From positions 186,617,533 through 186,681,532 of the forward strand of contig BTPG01000003.1 of NCBI GenBank assembly GCA_036245525.1: a DNA stretch of 64,000 nucleotides. The letters are read 5' to 3'. This document shows positions 32,948-42,991 of the stretch, one piece after another. Origin of the DNA: Semisulcospira habei (Eukaryota; Mollusca; Gastropoda; Semisulcospiridae). The translations under genes and the position numbers were made by a program. Each line of letters starts with the position of its first letter. Position 1 is the first letter of the stretch. A model generated the notes under the pieces. That model made no database searches and had not been told where the DNA came from. It saw only the letters and a program-made list of their open reading frames with translations.

Positions 32948-33120
32948 TATAAACACTACACTCGAGCCTTACTGTTCTATCTGTTTCTTGAGCTATTATG
33001 CAGTTTTCAAAGGATCTTTGCCACCGTGAACTGCGCCCTTAGAAAGTGAGAGGTTCGACTCCTAGAACACTGAGATCGTTATCTCCTGGGAGCATTTTAC
33101 GACGACTGCGTCACCTGCCA

Positions 33121-33205
33121 GATAAAATCGACCATGCTATTGCAAGGGTAGTGCCTGTAAAGTCGCCAAGCTTTTTAGGCACTACCTTTAAACCTTCACT
33201 TCCAA
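33121..33205. repeat. Decayed HB-family palindrome
   Basis: AAATCGACCATGCTATTGCA on the left and TTAGGCACTACCTTTAAACC on the right still pair in part; the centre is degraded. Confidence 0.6.
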
Positions 33206-33279
33206 TATATTTCCCTGTTTTTTTTTTCCAGCGCCAATATTGAACGAATCAAACATACCAATAACGTTCCACTAGAATT

Positions 33280-33370
33280 TTAACCCTTTGGCTATCGGTA
33301 GCGGATTTTGACGCGATGATTCCTGTAGGAATCACCGCGACAAAAACCGCTATCGACAGCCAAAAGGTTA
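33280..33370. mobile_element. HD-family element, nearly all palindrome
   Basis: TTAACCCTTTGGCTATCGG at the left mirrors CCGCTATCGACAGCCAAAAGG at the right, followed by TTAT in place of TTAA. About 91 bp, centred on GATTCCTGTAGGAATC. The shortest complete TTAA-type palindrome in the window. Confidence 0.85.
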
Positions 33371-33410
33371 TGGTTGTTCGTTCCAGAACTGAATGAACTG
33401 TAAACTAATA

Positions 33411-33599
33411 ATAATAATAAAGGTAATTTGTATAGCGCCTAATCACCAAGGTGCTCTAGGCGCTTTACAATCACAGTAATGAAACACAAAGTAAAATACA
33501 AAACCAAGCACATACAACAACAACAACAAAATACATTTACAAGGAGCAGAAATCTCTCTCTCCTCCTCTCTCTCTCTCTCTCTCTCCTCTCTCCTCTCT

Positions 33600-33640
<41 letters not shown>

Positions 33641-33750
33641 GTGGCACACACACGCACACACACATGAGCCGGCACACAAAATGGTCTTTACGTATATGCA
33701 ACAGAGAAAAAGGTGTGTTTTAAGCTTGGATTTGAAAATGGAAAGAGATG
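33411..33750 (-). mobile_element. L2-like LINE 3' end with microsatellites
   Basis: The minus strand encodes SSLSIFKSKLKTHLF (about 33760-33710), the typical last residues of an L2/CR1-type ORF2. Its 3' UTR has GGCGCTATACAAATTACCTT and an (ATT)n tail (plus strand 33408-33420). CT and CA microsatellites (33555-33663) lie inside the 3' UTR. Confidence 0.7.
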
Positions 33751-33752
33751 AT

Positions 33753-33930
33753 GGGTCGGTCCGTGGCGCAGTGGTTAAGGCGCCTGCCACCAATGCCATA
33801 GGTGCGAAGTTCGAAAACGGGTTCCGGCGTCGGACTTTTCTCCTCTGGTAAGTGTCACCGTTAATTCGGGCGGACCGTCGGGGTTTTTTTTTCTCCGGGT
33901 ACTCCGGTTCTTCCACCCCCCACCCCCCAC
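33753..33930 (+). mobile_element. tRNA-derived SINE, partial
   Basis: GGTCCGTGGCGCAGTGGTTA carries an A-box-like sequence and AAGTTCGAAAAC a weakened B box. The body contains CTCCGGGTACTCCGGTTCTT. The 3' end is unclear. Confidence 0.65.
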
Positions 33931-34019
33931 ACTTTGGTACCGGTTTCAGGCCACTTTACAAATTTCAAATACAAGCGATCAAAAATCTCTGTAACTTCAG
34001 TAGCTGAACTGGCCCTTCG

Positions 34020-35018
34020 TCTGTCGTGTACTGTGTTTGTCTCGTCATACTAGACGCCCATTTAAGCTCCGCCTCCCTGACCATTCCTCTGTCTTTAGTG
34101 CAGAACTGCAGGCAATTCTGCTGGCACTCAAGCATGCCTATCAGTCTAGGGAAAGGAACTTCCTGATTCTGTCTGACTCTCTTTCTGCCCTGCAGGCCCT
34201 TCAGGGCGCGGGAACAGACCACCCACTGCTGATGCAGATTAGAGAGCTCTACACATACTTGATGAAGGAATATTATGACATCATTTTTATTTGGGTCCCG
34301 GGCCATGTGGGCATCGAAGGCAACAGAATCGCAGATTCTGCTGCCAACAGTGCCCGCAGTGACCCTGTCTCTGACACACAGACTGTTTATAGTGATTTTA
34401 AACCTGTGATTAATGCGTACATAGCCCGCGAGTGGCAGTCCAAGTGGGACAAAGAGGAAGGGAACAAGCTGCATGAAGCTCTTCCTACGGTGTCCGACAG
34501 TCTCCCTTTCCGCTGCGGCAGCCGCCGTGAGGAGACTGTCCTTACTCGGCTCCACATCGGGCACACGTATGTTACGCACTCTTACTTACTTAAACAGGAT
34601 GAGCGTCCGTGGTGTTTTGCCTGTGATGAGCAGTTTTCTGTTCGACACTTTTTGCTGTATTGTGCCGATTTAATTGACACGAGATATAAACACTTCACAG
34701 CAGACTCCTTGAAGGTTTTGTTCCGGGATGTTCCCCCGGACAAAATCTTCAATTTCTTGAGAGAATGCAATATTTTTTACTAAGATCTGAGCATTCATAG
34801 ACTGTGAATTTATTTATTTTGCCCTTTTTGAGAGTCTGTAGACATTTCTTTTAAAGACTCGTACGACATTTTAGCCTGACATTTGTAAAGATATATTTAC
34901 ATCTTGTCTTAAGACCTTGCTGTTAGTCTGGCTGACCAGATTTTTACCCATCCCGCCGTGAGACGGCCTTAGTCGCCTGCTCGGCGTTAAACCCAAATAA
35001 CTAACTAACTAATTAAAT
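34020..35018 (+). mobile_element. 5'-truncated I-type LINE with RNase H and 3' tail
   Basis: An RNase H plus C-terminal domain (34037-34783), then a 3' UTR ending CGGCGTTAAACCCAAATAAC and (AACT)n at 35000-35018. RNase H after the RT is a feature of I-group LINEs. The 5' part (endonuclease, RT) is missing. Confidence 0.82.
34037..34783 (+). pseudogene. RNase H and C-terminal region of the LINE ORF2
   Basis: A 248-residue open frame. RNase H motifs: SVFSAELQAILLALKHA (Glu), ILSDSLSALQALQ (Asp) and IFIWVPGHVGIEGNRIADSA (His and last Asp). The first catalytic Asp (TDGS block) is lost to truncation just upstream. The C-terminal half has CFACDEQFSVRHFLLYC, a Cys/His cluster like the zinc-knuckle end of I-group ORF2 proteins. 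The frame stays open for its whole length, so the insertion may be recent, but without EN and RT it cannot act alone. Confidence 0.82.
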
Positions 35019-35101
35019 GGCGTAAATCCGTGTCTGTTACGTGAGTGTGCGTGTTGGGCTTCAGTTTGCGGCGCTTTGAGTCGATTTTTGCCCAAACATT
35101 G

Positions 35102-35632
35102 AGAAAAAGCGCCTATATAATAACGGTATTATTATTATTATTATCATTATTTTATGAGTGACTCACATCAGCTGGGAGAGCGTTCCATGTAATGGGACCA
35201 AAATGCCAAGGGTTAGGGTTAAAATGGTTAAAATGCCAACCAATACGAAAATGCGCGATGACCTTGAGTGACCTTATTACGTCTAGAGATACGGAAAACA
35301 CCAGTGTCTGAAGCAGAGCGTAGTGAGCGGGATGGTGTATACAGCTGGACAAGATCAGATAAGTAAGGAGGGGCAGAACCAGAGATGATGTTGAAACAAA
35401 TAAAACAGACTTTATACTGAAGTATTCTGTATGAAACTGTCAGCCAGTGCAAATCAGCTAGTAGAGGCATAATGTGTTCACGTTTCGGCACACGAAAAAT
35501 CAGACGTGCAGCACAGTTCGTGACTCTCTGGATCTGGTCAAGAAGATTTTGCGGAACACCGGACAAAAGAGAATTGCAATAGTCTATTCGGGACAGCACA
35601 AGGGAGGTAACAAGTGTTTTGGTAACTTCAAC
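35102..35632 (-). mobile_element. 5'-truncated L2-like LINE, RT C-terminus
   Basis: The minus strand encodes SRIDYCNSLLSGVPQNLLDQ, REHIMPLLADLHWLTVSYRI and SGSAPPYLSDLVQLYTPSRS; after a frameshift near 35270, WHFGPITWNALPADV. The 3' end is ATAGGCGC...ACCGTTATTATT with an (ATT)n tail (plus strand 35131-35150). Confidence 0.82.
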
Positions 35633-36081
35633 AGTCAGCAGATGGTGAAATGTATTAGAAGAATACTAGATTTTAGGGAGAAAAACCACGGGTTTTGAAT
35701 GAGAAGTTTTTCAGCTTTTCAGAACTTGATTGTTAAAGAGGGCATTCCTGTTTTTATGATTGACACAGCGGTCTTTCAATAAACACGCGCCGTGAGATGG
35801 CCTTAGTCGCCTGCTCGGCATTAAACCCCAACAACTAACTTTCAGTGAACAAAACACATCTGCAAGAGTAAAAACTAAAATAAAGATCCTAATGGACCTA
35901 AGACTGTCTGTTTGGGTTTATTATAAGTCCTGCTTCACATAAATTCACTATTTACGCCAGTAAAAGCATTTAGGTGGAATGGTTCACCCGCCTTTCAGTT
36001 TTAGAAATAGTGTCTGACTGTATGCTTATACATATACCTGAAGTAAAGCTGATAACCCGATGAGCGTAATGTTCACGGGCC
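35633..36081. other. Non-coding stretch with an orphan LINE/SINE tail
   Basis: At 35786-35842 sits CGCCGTGAGATGGCCTTAGT and onward to (CAACAACTAAC), nearly identical to the tail of the I-type LINE at 34961-35010. It is a separate truncated insertion. Confidence 0.6.
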
Positions 36082-36143
36082 GATGTAGGTCGCAGCTGGC
36101 CCGCGCACCGGCGTTCGTGCGCGGGCCAGCTGCGACCTACATC
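36082..36143. repeat. HF-family palindrome, perfect arms
   Basis: GATGTAGGTCGCAGCTGGCC with CGCGCAC pairs exactly over 27 nt with 36117-36143 around CGGCGTTC. Followed by ACGACCTTTTG, the shared HF right motif. Confidence 0.92.
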
Positions 36144-36192
36144 TACCCGACGACCTTTTGTTTAGTTGGAAGTGGGAAGTTATCGGACGACT

Positions 36193-36314
36193 TCACACAC
36201 ACACACACGCGCACACGAGCACACTCACGCACGTACGCAAGCACAAACATACACACACACAAACACACACACACACACATACACGCACGCACGCACGCAC
36301 ACACACACACGCAC

Positions 36315-36349
<35 letters not shown>

Positions 36350-36354
36350 GCACG

Positions 36355-36401
<47 letters not shown>

Positions 36402-36424
36402 ACACGCACACGCACACACGCACG
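36193..36424. repeat. (CA)n/(CACG)n microsatellite
   Basis: CA repeats with ACGC blocks in three segments. His/Thr-rich open frames here are artefacts. Confidence 0.95.
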
Positions 36425-36479
36425 CCCCTCACGCACTCACACTGCACTGACAAAGAACAAATTTGGAACTTGATCTGAC

Positions 36480-37230
36480 AGAATCAATAGTTGTGTCCCT
36501 TGATTGTCTCTAGCAAGGGAGGTAATCATGCGTTCGTTGTGGCCAGTTGTCTCGGCGTAGGGAATAAATCCCGTGAACAAGAGATCAGTCTCCGAAACCT
36601 CCAAGGACAATATTTTTAACCTCCTTGTGTTTTAACCATAATGGTTTGCAGTACCGTTTACACAAACGGTGGCGGCACGCGCAAGGGAGTTAAACTGAAA
36701 CTAAGAGGCAAGGGGGCTCATGAGGCGGGGGCTCACCTCTTGCAGCTGGATAGTGTTGGGTGGTGCAGTTCGGTAGTGTTCACATTTTTTTCAGCCGTGA
36801 ACGGGTTTAACAGACTTATCTCCAAAAATCAAAAACCATAAAATGTTGAGAGTTGTTGAAAGATAACTAGTCTACAAAAGCTGTAACACAGGCTGCGGTT
36901 GACAAAAGTATCTTGTGCGATACGTCTTATTTTCCTTGTAACGACCTCTTTTGCTCCTTGTGGCTTTTGAAAAAAAAAAAAAGAAAAAAGCAAGCAACCA
37001 ACCAGCCATTCGACCCAGCCACCGACAGAAAAAAACATTAAGATGATTTTACAGAAACTGCACGTAAGTCATTGCTGATTTCATAACGTTTTATTTTTAA
37101 CACCAGAATGTTATCTATATTACACAGTATACATATGTCTATTGCTCGGGTACATGAGGGTAAACACGATATAGAGAGGCATACAATAGCAGTACTCACA
37201 ACCCACACCAGACAACAACCCTTAGTACAC
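36480..37230. other. Non-coding stretch
   Basis: A decayed HA piece lies at 36700-36745. Otherwise no recognised content. Confidence 0.4.
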
Positions 37231-37231
37231 A

Positions 37232-37290
37232 AAAGATCGTCGGGCTTGCTTCGGCCGCAGTCTGCCGAGGCGGGCCTGATAACCTTTTGC
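37232..37290. repeat. Decayed HF-family palindrome
   Basis: GATCGTCGGGCTTGCTTCGG on the left and GGCGGGCCTGATAACCTTTT on the right. Arms are shortened and mismatched. Confidence 0.6.
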
Positions 37291-37507
37291 ATACTGGGAC
37301 TGTTTCCATGACGAAATCACATGATGTGGACAAGAAAATTTTTAAAAGTTTATCTATAGGTTCAGTGCCAATAATGCGATATCGTCATATTTATCCGGGA
37401 TCTGGTAGCATTCAGTAGCGAGGTTACGTTTACGCCGAGCGACTCCCAACAACGAACGAGAGCGAAGTCACAGTCCATGGCGGATAGCCAGTGTGTAAGA
37501 GAAGTAG

Positions 37508-37604
37508 AGACAACACTCCGAACATCTCCAAGAGGCATAGATCCTCATGAGCCCTCCGGGCTCATGAAGATCTATGCCTCTTGGAGATGTTCGGAGTGTT
37601 GTCT
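37508..37604. repeat. HA-derived palindrome extended beyond the family core
   Basis: Exact or near-exact symmetry over 97 nt: arms about 47 nt with almost no loop (GAGCCCTCCGGGCTC). The outer 20 nt of each arm, AGACAACACTCCGAACATCT and its mirror, do not occur in other HA copies, and the usual GC-rich centre is shortened. Unique flanking DNA has become part of the palindrome. Confidence 0.92.
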
Positions 37605-37910
37605 ATGTCTGTTGCGCAAGCCGTGATTTTACTCTCGTTTGTTGTTTAGAGTCGTGCGTCGGAAACGTGACCTCACAACGTCTTATAGGCTATACTGATG
37701 TTCACGTGTATCTGATGATTGAGGTACGATTGACCATTGCCCTAAAACGCACCATCATTCGCACGAGAGTTCACAGAAAGAGGAAGGTCATAAACTTAGA
37801 CACGGTCATGCACTTATTTACAATTTGTACAAGAAAACCTGATTGGCAAGTAACAGCAATAAGATAACATATTTTACACAGTCCTCCCAGCATCAACAAC
37901 TTTCTCGCAC
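37605..37910. other. Non-coding stretch
   Basis: No recognised content. Confidence 0.4.
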
Positions 37911-37971
37911 GCAAACACACGGACACACACACTCGACTCACGCACGTGCACGCACATGCACACTCACCACA

Positions 37972-38038
<67 letters not shown>

Positions 38039-38105
38039 ACGCCACACACACCACACACCAAACACATGCACGCACACACGCTCGCGCAAACACGCACGCA
38101 CACAT
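37911..38105. repeat. (CA)n microsatellite region
   Basis: Imperfect CA repeat with CACC and CACG variants; purest at 37978-38036. Confidence 0.95.
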
Positions 38106-38218
38106 GTACATGCGCAGCAAAATTTCCATGCCGAAGTGGCCATGGTTCGATATGGCGAACGCTATTGTTATCCTGAATCAGTTAGACGTACGACAGCGTG
38201 ACGTGGGTCAGCACGTTA

Positions 38219-38299
38219 TTAACTCATTCGAGACGTGTCGCATTAGGACCCGCGGCAAATAGCAGCGTATCCGTGTGCGACACGCCTCGAGTAAGTTAA
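38219..38299. mobile_element. HG-family element, TTAA at both ends
   Basis: TTAACTCATTCGAGACGTG at the left and CGCCTCGAGTAAGTTAA at the right form the termini. The inner arms are diverged from the copy at 32651. Its right TTAA (38296-38299) is also the left TTAA of the next HB element. Confidence 0.8.
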
Positions 38300-38512
38300 C
38301 CCATTAAACCCTGAGAACGACATGATCAACTTTTGTTTGGTAGATATCCTCTGAGATCTGCCTCATTGTTTCGGAAATAGATCGACCATGCTAGTTCAAG
38401 GGTGATGTCAGACTAGCTTGGCGCCTGAAGGCGCCAAGCTATTCTGACACCACCATTGAACTATCATGGGCGATGCACATCCTGTCAAATTGTGTCAGAG
38501 CGTTATGGGCTA
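38296..38512 (-). mobile_element. HB-family element abutting an HG element
   Basis: Starts TTAACCCATTAAACCCTG. The palindrome spans about 38380-38475 with core AGCTTGGCGCC around TGAA. The right terminus is eroded (no TTAA). It shares its left TTAA with the HG element. Confidence 0.78.
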
Positions 38513-38788
38513 AGCGTGTCACACTGGCATACCCCCGCCTGGTTCTTGACCACATACCGAGCACACTCTCTACGGCACCAGAAGAAGCGTATTTCCAGCC
38601 TGTTGATCAGTTCTCATATCAGACAGTTTTAGTCCGTTTTCAGCGGCCACTTGGGGTAAAAGTCAGTTACTTCGCTTTCAACTTCAGACAGCTTTCCTAT
38701 AGTCATGAAATCATAATGTGAGACAATCAAGAACGAACAGGGCAGAGGAGTTCGCCCTTGTTTCCATCTGACGTACAATGTCAAATTC
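38513..38788. other. Non-coding stretch
   Basis: No recognised content. Confidence 0.4.
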
Positions 38789-39104
38789 ATTATGTGACAA
38801 AGCGTCCTTGTTGCTGATTGGAGAACCACTTGACGATATTTTTCTCCCTTGATTTGAAATTCGTTACGTGGCAAAGCGTCCTTGTTGCTGATTGAATAAA
38901 CGATTGGAGATTTTGTTCTCAAGTGATTTGGAATTATCACGTGACAAAGCGTCCTTGTTTCTGATTGGAGAAAAGATTGACGTAGAATTCGTCATGTGGA
39001 AAAGCGCGCTTCTTGCTGATTGGAGAAACGCTTGGCAATTTTGCTCCTACGTGATCTGGTATATATCACGTTGCAAAACGTCCTTGCTACTAATTGGAGA
39101 CTAA
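38789..39104. repeat. Five diverged tandem units of about 55-75 bp
   Basis: Each unit begins near CACGTGACAAAGCGTCCTTG and continues TTGCTGATTGGAGA. Unit starts are near 38789, 38862, 38932, 38988 and 39064. Each carries a CACGTG/TACGTG-like word and an inverted CCAAT (ATTGG). Old repeat, function unknown. Confidence 0.75.
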
Positions 39105-40239
39105 CGGGCATAAGGTATTTGTCCATGCCAAAAACTTGACACAAATGCCCTCTCCATGATCCAAATGAATAATGAAGTCAGAATAGAAATCTAACTTACT
39201 GGAAATTTTCCGCAGCGTGTCGCTTGTAACGAGACGCTGAGGAAAATATTCAGCGAGTTACATATCCAGTGTGAATACATAATGTAACCTCATTATGGTC
39301 AATACTGGAATCGTCCATCCAGCATAATACCTTTCCACGATATAAACGGAGAAGGGCGACACAAGTGATTTCAATTGCTAAGGTCGTTCCTACAAACACT
39401 CATTGCTAAAGTGAAGTCCAGTTGAAAGTTTCGAGATCTTCTTCTTGTTCTTCTTCGTTGTACTGTGGAAATCACGTTAGTTCGAGGACTGAACCACAGT
39501 TGTTTTTTTCTGATCAGTACTTTCCCAGTTCACAATGTACCATTCTCTCGAGTCTGTAACTTTCACACAATGTCAACATCATATTTGCTGCTGCAAGTCG
39601 ACAAGGTTGCAAATAAGAGTAAAATTTTCAGACCACACACAGTTTTCAGACCACACCCAGACAACACACACGCGCCTGTGCGCACTTTCAAGCACACATA
39701 CACTCACGCACGCACACGCATTTGTCCAGGTGAGCAGAATCATGATGGGGGATGGAGGTATGATTACAACGCTGACCAGAACGCCGTGCTGAGCCGATAG
39801 CCACCTGTGTTCTTTGAGCTGTCATCGACCCTTTAGGTTACAGCGTTGCGTGAAAAGAAGCATGAATCATATTATGATTCCCCGCAGTCTTCGGAGGCTC
39901 ATGAGGATCCATCCAGCATGCTGACTTACATGTTTTTAAACTTTTGTTCCTAAGACGCAAAGCCCCTGGAAACATTGACACTGTAGTCACGCACGGTGAG
40001 AGCTGGTCCTCCGTTGTCCAGAGCGAAGCTTCCTAACCTCTCAATCAGCAAAAGGCACAGATCCTCATTTGTCCTAGCCGTCGGCATGGACTCTTGATGA
40101 TCTTTTTCCTCCTGCTAACTCAGTTCCATCGTCCAATACTTGTAGAACTACAATCTTAAATCTTACGGATCAGAATGGGTCGCTGCATTCCAAACGGAAG
40201 ATGGACATAAATCCCCTTGAGCCCCTACGGTCCAGATGT
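39105..40239. other. Region downstream of the last supported CDA exon
   Basis: Contains a decayed HA palindrome (39850-39915). No further chitin deacetylase exon could be recognised. It may include the 3' UTR if the protein ends at the TAA at 40336-40338. Confidence 0.4.
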
Positions 40240-40304
40240 AAGAGGCATAGATGCACATAAGCCCCCGCGAGACGCAGGGGCTCATGAGGATCTATGCCTC
40301 TTGC
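40240..40304. repeat. HA-family palindrome next to the last CDA exon
   Basis: AAGAGGCATAGATGCACATA on the left pairs in part, and the right arm is standard HA. It lies about 30 bp downstream of the final supported coding exon. Confidence 0.82.
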
Positions 40305-40339
40305 TTATTTTTGCATGTAGTCCTTTATATCCTGTTTAC

Positions 40340-40587
40340 TTGCAGGACCACGAGGGGATGGTTCCGGCCTGTGAGTTGGGTACTGGGTTCCTGATCCAGT
40401 CGATGACCTGCGACACGGAGACTACCCAGACGTCCTTCTTCTGAGTCATCTGCTCCAGGAACTCGAGGAGACCTTCAAGGTTCCCGTCCTTTCGGCGGAA
40501 CCAGGAAGCGTGGAGGAAGATACCGATGGGGGATCGGTTTGTTTCGTAGTGACGGTTAAAGTTGTCCATGATGAACTTCAGAGTACC
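40340..40587 (-). CDS. Chitin deacetylase-like gene, exon 5 (end of CE4 domain)
   Basis: Continues in frame from the exon at 41540-41809. The acceptor is TTTCTTTCTCCAG before GGTACTCTG. It encodes KFIMDNFNRHYETNRSPIGI, then FLHASWF (the CE4 Leu-His motif 5) and VVSVSQVIDWIRNPVP, a hallmark of the end of animal CDA catalytic domains. At the 3' end the reading is SWSC followed by AAG TAA. Either the protein stops at 40336-40338 or CAA|GTAAAC is a splice donor (exon end 40340) leading to a terminal exon I cannot see. The domain and orientation are certain; the last codons are not. Confidence 0.88.
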
Positions 40588-40638
40588 CTGGAGAAAGAAA
40601 CGGCGTTCAATTATTCAGATTGAAATTAAATTACTTTA

Positions 40639-40852
40639 TTAACTCATTCAGCCCGACGGCCGTATTTCCCAAATTTTGGAGGCGTCATCTAATGACTATG
40701 CACCAGTTGCAGGAGATGGATCGACCATGATAATTCAAGGGCAATGCCAGATTAGCTTGGCGCCGACAGGCGCCAAGCTAATCTGGCACTACCCTTGAAT
40801 TATCATAGTCGACCCATCTCCTGCTGTAGTGCGTCAGGGCTGAATGGGTTAA
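40639..40852 (-). mobile_element. HB-family element, complete, in CDA intron 4
   Basis: TTAA at 40639-40642 and 40849-40852. Termini TTAACTCATTCAGCCCGACG and GTCAGGGCTGAATGGGTTAA form an inverted repeat. The palindrome is centred near 40768 (TTAGCTTGGCGCC around GACA). GGTAGTGCC/ATTAGC subfamily, in opposite orientation to the copy at 6105. It ends 51 bp from the exon 5 acceptor. Confidence 0.88.
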
Positions 40853-41443
40853 TCATTAGAAGTGCAGCAGCAGCCAGTTATTAAACCAACTAATTAACCA
40901 GTCAAATACACAACGAAACAGAAAACAAAGAATGTACCTACAACCGACCGACCGACCAACCAACCAGCCAACCAACCAGTCAACCCAACACATAAACAAA
41001 CAAATGCTTTCGAAATAGTATCCCCACATCGGATGAAGTCATGAAAGTACGGATAACATCGCCTTCTAAACGAAAAAGAAAAAGTCATAAGTGAAATGGT
41101 AGTCACCTCAAAGAAGTTTTGCATATGAACGAGAAATCAAGCGCTCGGCTGAACTTTTACACATTACTCTATCACGAGCTAATGTGCGTACTTCCGGTTC
41201 TCGCGAGTGTGCGTGATAAGTTGTTTTGTTTGACTTTTTGCTTGTTTGTTGCGAAATCCACCTGATACAATATCCATAGTTACCATACATCTAAAATCTT
41301 ATCAGCTGTATTCGTCATAATCGTGTGTACTGGAATACGCCAGAAACATGTGACCCCATTCACTGCCCACTGGACGCAGACTGTTTTTTTTTTTTTTAAA
41401 TCGTACGTTCGACATCAAAGAAACATGGATAAAAAGTGGTTTC

Positions 41444-41512
41444 AGCAAGAGGCATAGATCCTCATGAGCCCCCGCAACTGCGGGGGCACATGAGGATCTA
41501 TACCTCTCGCAG
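41444..41512 (-). repeat. HA-family palindrome next to the CDA exon 4 donor
   Basis: Nearly perfect arms around CCCCCGCAACTGCGGGGG. It begins 27 bp downstream of the exon 4 donor (41539), inside intron 4. Confidence 0.9.
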
Positions 41513-41539
41513 CTGAGTGTTGACGGCAGTGACACCTAC

Positions 41540-41809
41540 CTTGGTGCCGGGGTCAATGGTACAGCCATCAGGCATGGCGCAGGCCAGGCGGTTGGATCCG
41601 TACCAGCGGATGAGCGGCACCTCCCAGAGGCCGGGGTAGGACTTGGTGGGACAGGGGGTGAGCGAGCAGGTCTTGGAATCCGGGGGATAGTCGAGGGTAA
41701 ATGGCCACACTGGGGCGTGGTCGTTTCTGTACAGGTGGCCGGTCACCATGGATGTGTCGTAGGTGAAGCCGTAGTCTTCAAGCATCTGGTACTGGTCGTC
41801 TCCGCCAAC
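41540..41809 (-). CDS. Chitin deacetylase-like gene, exon 4
   Basis: Acceptor GTGGTCATCGCAG before GTTGGC, donor ACCAAG|GTAGGT. Exactly 90 codons in phase 0 at both ends. Encodes VGGDDQYQMLEDYGFTYDTS, HAPVWPFTLDYPPDSKTC (the aromatic motif 4 region, with the WP-Y/F pattern seen in animal CDAs) and PGLWEVPLIRWYGSNRLACA. It follows directly on the MRVPFLQ of exon 3, which keeps the CE4 motif 3 intact. Confidence 0.93.
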
Positions 41810-42267
41810 CTGCGATGACCACATACACTCAGTGAATATATAATTATATATATATACAAGTCTGCTTCAGTTCGTTTGAGCGATACTTGGTGCGCCGTGA
41901 AAAGCACAGTTCGGATTTCAATTCAATTGAATTCAAAAACTTTATTGTGTCAGTCTGGCCGACAAATTTTCTTTCGTTTGGATCACATACGCGCGTACGG
42001 TTTCAGCCACATTGTTTACGATTTCACGACCAATGCACCGGAGTGATAATGGACGGCCTTAACCTCTTAACTGCCGGAGCAAGGTGGACGCTAACCATCT
42101 GCAAGAGACAAAAATCCTCAAGAGCCCCTAACACGCGCCATCGTTGAACATTCCACACAGGAAATATATATAGTTAAGTAGGTCTTGTGGTGCCGCTTCT
42201 GTGTCCATTCATCTTGCCCGGAAAAGGGACTGTAATGAAAAGTTGCAAAACCAAAGGTCTATCTCAC

Positions 42268-42437
42268 CTGCAGGAAGGGTACACGCATGCCTTTGATATC
42301 GTCCTTCTTGACGTTGCTTTCCTTGGCGAGCTTCTTCCTCATGCCCTCGATCTCCTCCACGTACCCGCTGTAGCCGGCGCTGGCCCAGTAGGTTGTCGGT
42401 GAGCGATGGGAAATGCTGTGTGACGCGATCTCGTGAC
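42268..42437 (-). CDS. Chitin deacetylase-like gene, exon 3 (zinc-binding motif 2)
   Basis: Acceptor ATCGCCAG before GTCACGAG, donor CTGCAG|GTGAGA; starts in phase 1 and ends in phase 0. Encodes HEIASHSISHRSPTTYWASA, whose HSISH supplies the two zinc-ligand histidines of the CE4/NodB domain, and ends VKKDDIKGMRVPFLQ, motif 3 with the conserved Arg and Pro. Phase and content join it to exons 2 and 4. Confidence 0.93.
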
Positions 42438-42539
42438 CTGGCGATGGGAGTTGAATTGACGGTATGCGTACACTTTACATCAAATACGCTGACCAGCTAA
42501 AAAAAATGCGACATTTTTTGAACCAACGGAAACACTAAT

Positions 42540-42616
42540 GAGCAAAAGAAATGCGACATTTTGGGAATCAACGGAAACACAAAAGTGATTCCAAAAATGT
42601 CGCGTTTCTTTTGCTC
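42540..42616. repeat. Palindrome of unique type, in CDA intron 2
   Basis: GAGCAAAAGAAATGCGACAT with GGGAATCA is mirrored at 42587-42616. About 30-nt arms around a 17-nt loop, few mismatches. A partial direct copy of the left arm (AAATGCGACATTTTTTGAAC) lies at 42503-42522. Confidence 0.85.
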
Positions 42617-42849
42617 GGCAGTGCAGACATCTTTCTTCAAACCCTGACTCCTAGTGAATACACGGCAACGTTATACGACACTTTCGCAGCTAATGATGCT
42701 GGTCGCCTTGAACTAGTTAGAACGAATTATGTAAAGAAAGGGAAGAACGTCTTCATTGCGCCTTGAAGACACAAGATTAATATAAGTCAGCTTTTGTCAC
42801 ACAATAAATATCTCGCTTTACGCAAAAGGTAAAGTAAGCAACAGATCAT

Positions 42850-42918
42850 CGGGCCGACGTCGGCCGCAGCGGGCCCGCGCACATCCGTGCGCGGACCCAC
42901 CGCGGCCGAAGTCGGCCA
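42850..42918. repeat. HF-family palindrome in CDA intron 2
   Basis: GGGCCGACGTCGGCCGCAGC on the left mirrors GCGGCCGAAGTCGGCC on the right around CGCGCACATCCGTGCGCG. Very GC-rich. It begins 74 bp beyond the exon 2 donor. Confidence 0.9.
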
Positions 42919-42991
42919 GAGAGCCTGTTGTTTATTGTGTACACTACATCTGGGTTTTCCTCGGGGCCCTCATCTGTCTCTCTTCCCTTAC

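Noticed and set aside
33965..34579. Minus-strand 204-codon frame
   Set aside because: It is antisense to the RNase H frame on the plus strand, which has clear motifs.
36060..36478. His/Thr-rich or Cys/Val-rich open frames
   Set aside because: Translations of CA/GT microsatellites; the same applies at 8000, 11100, 38000, 43700 and 58700.
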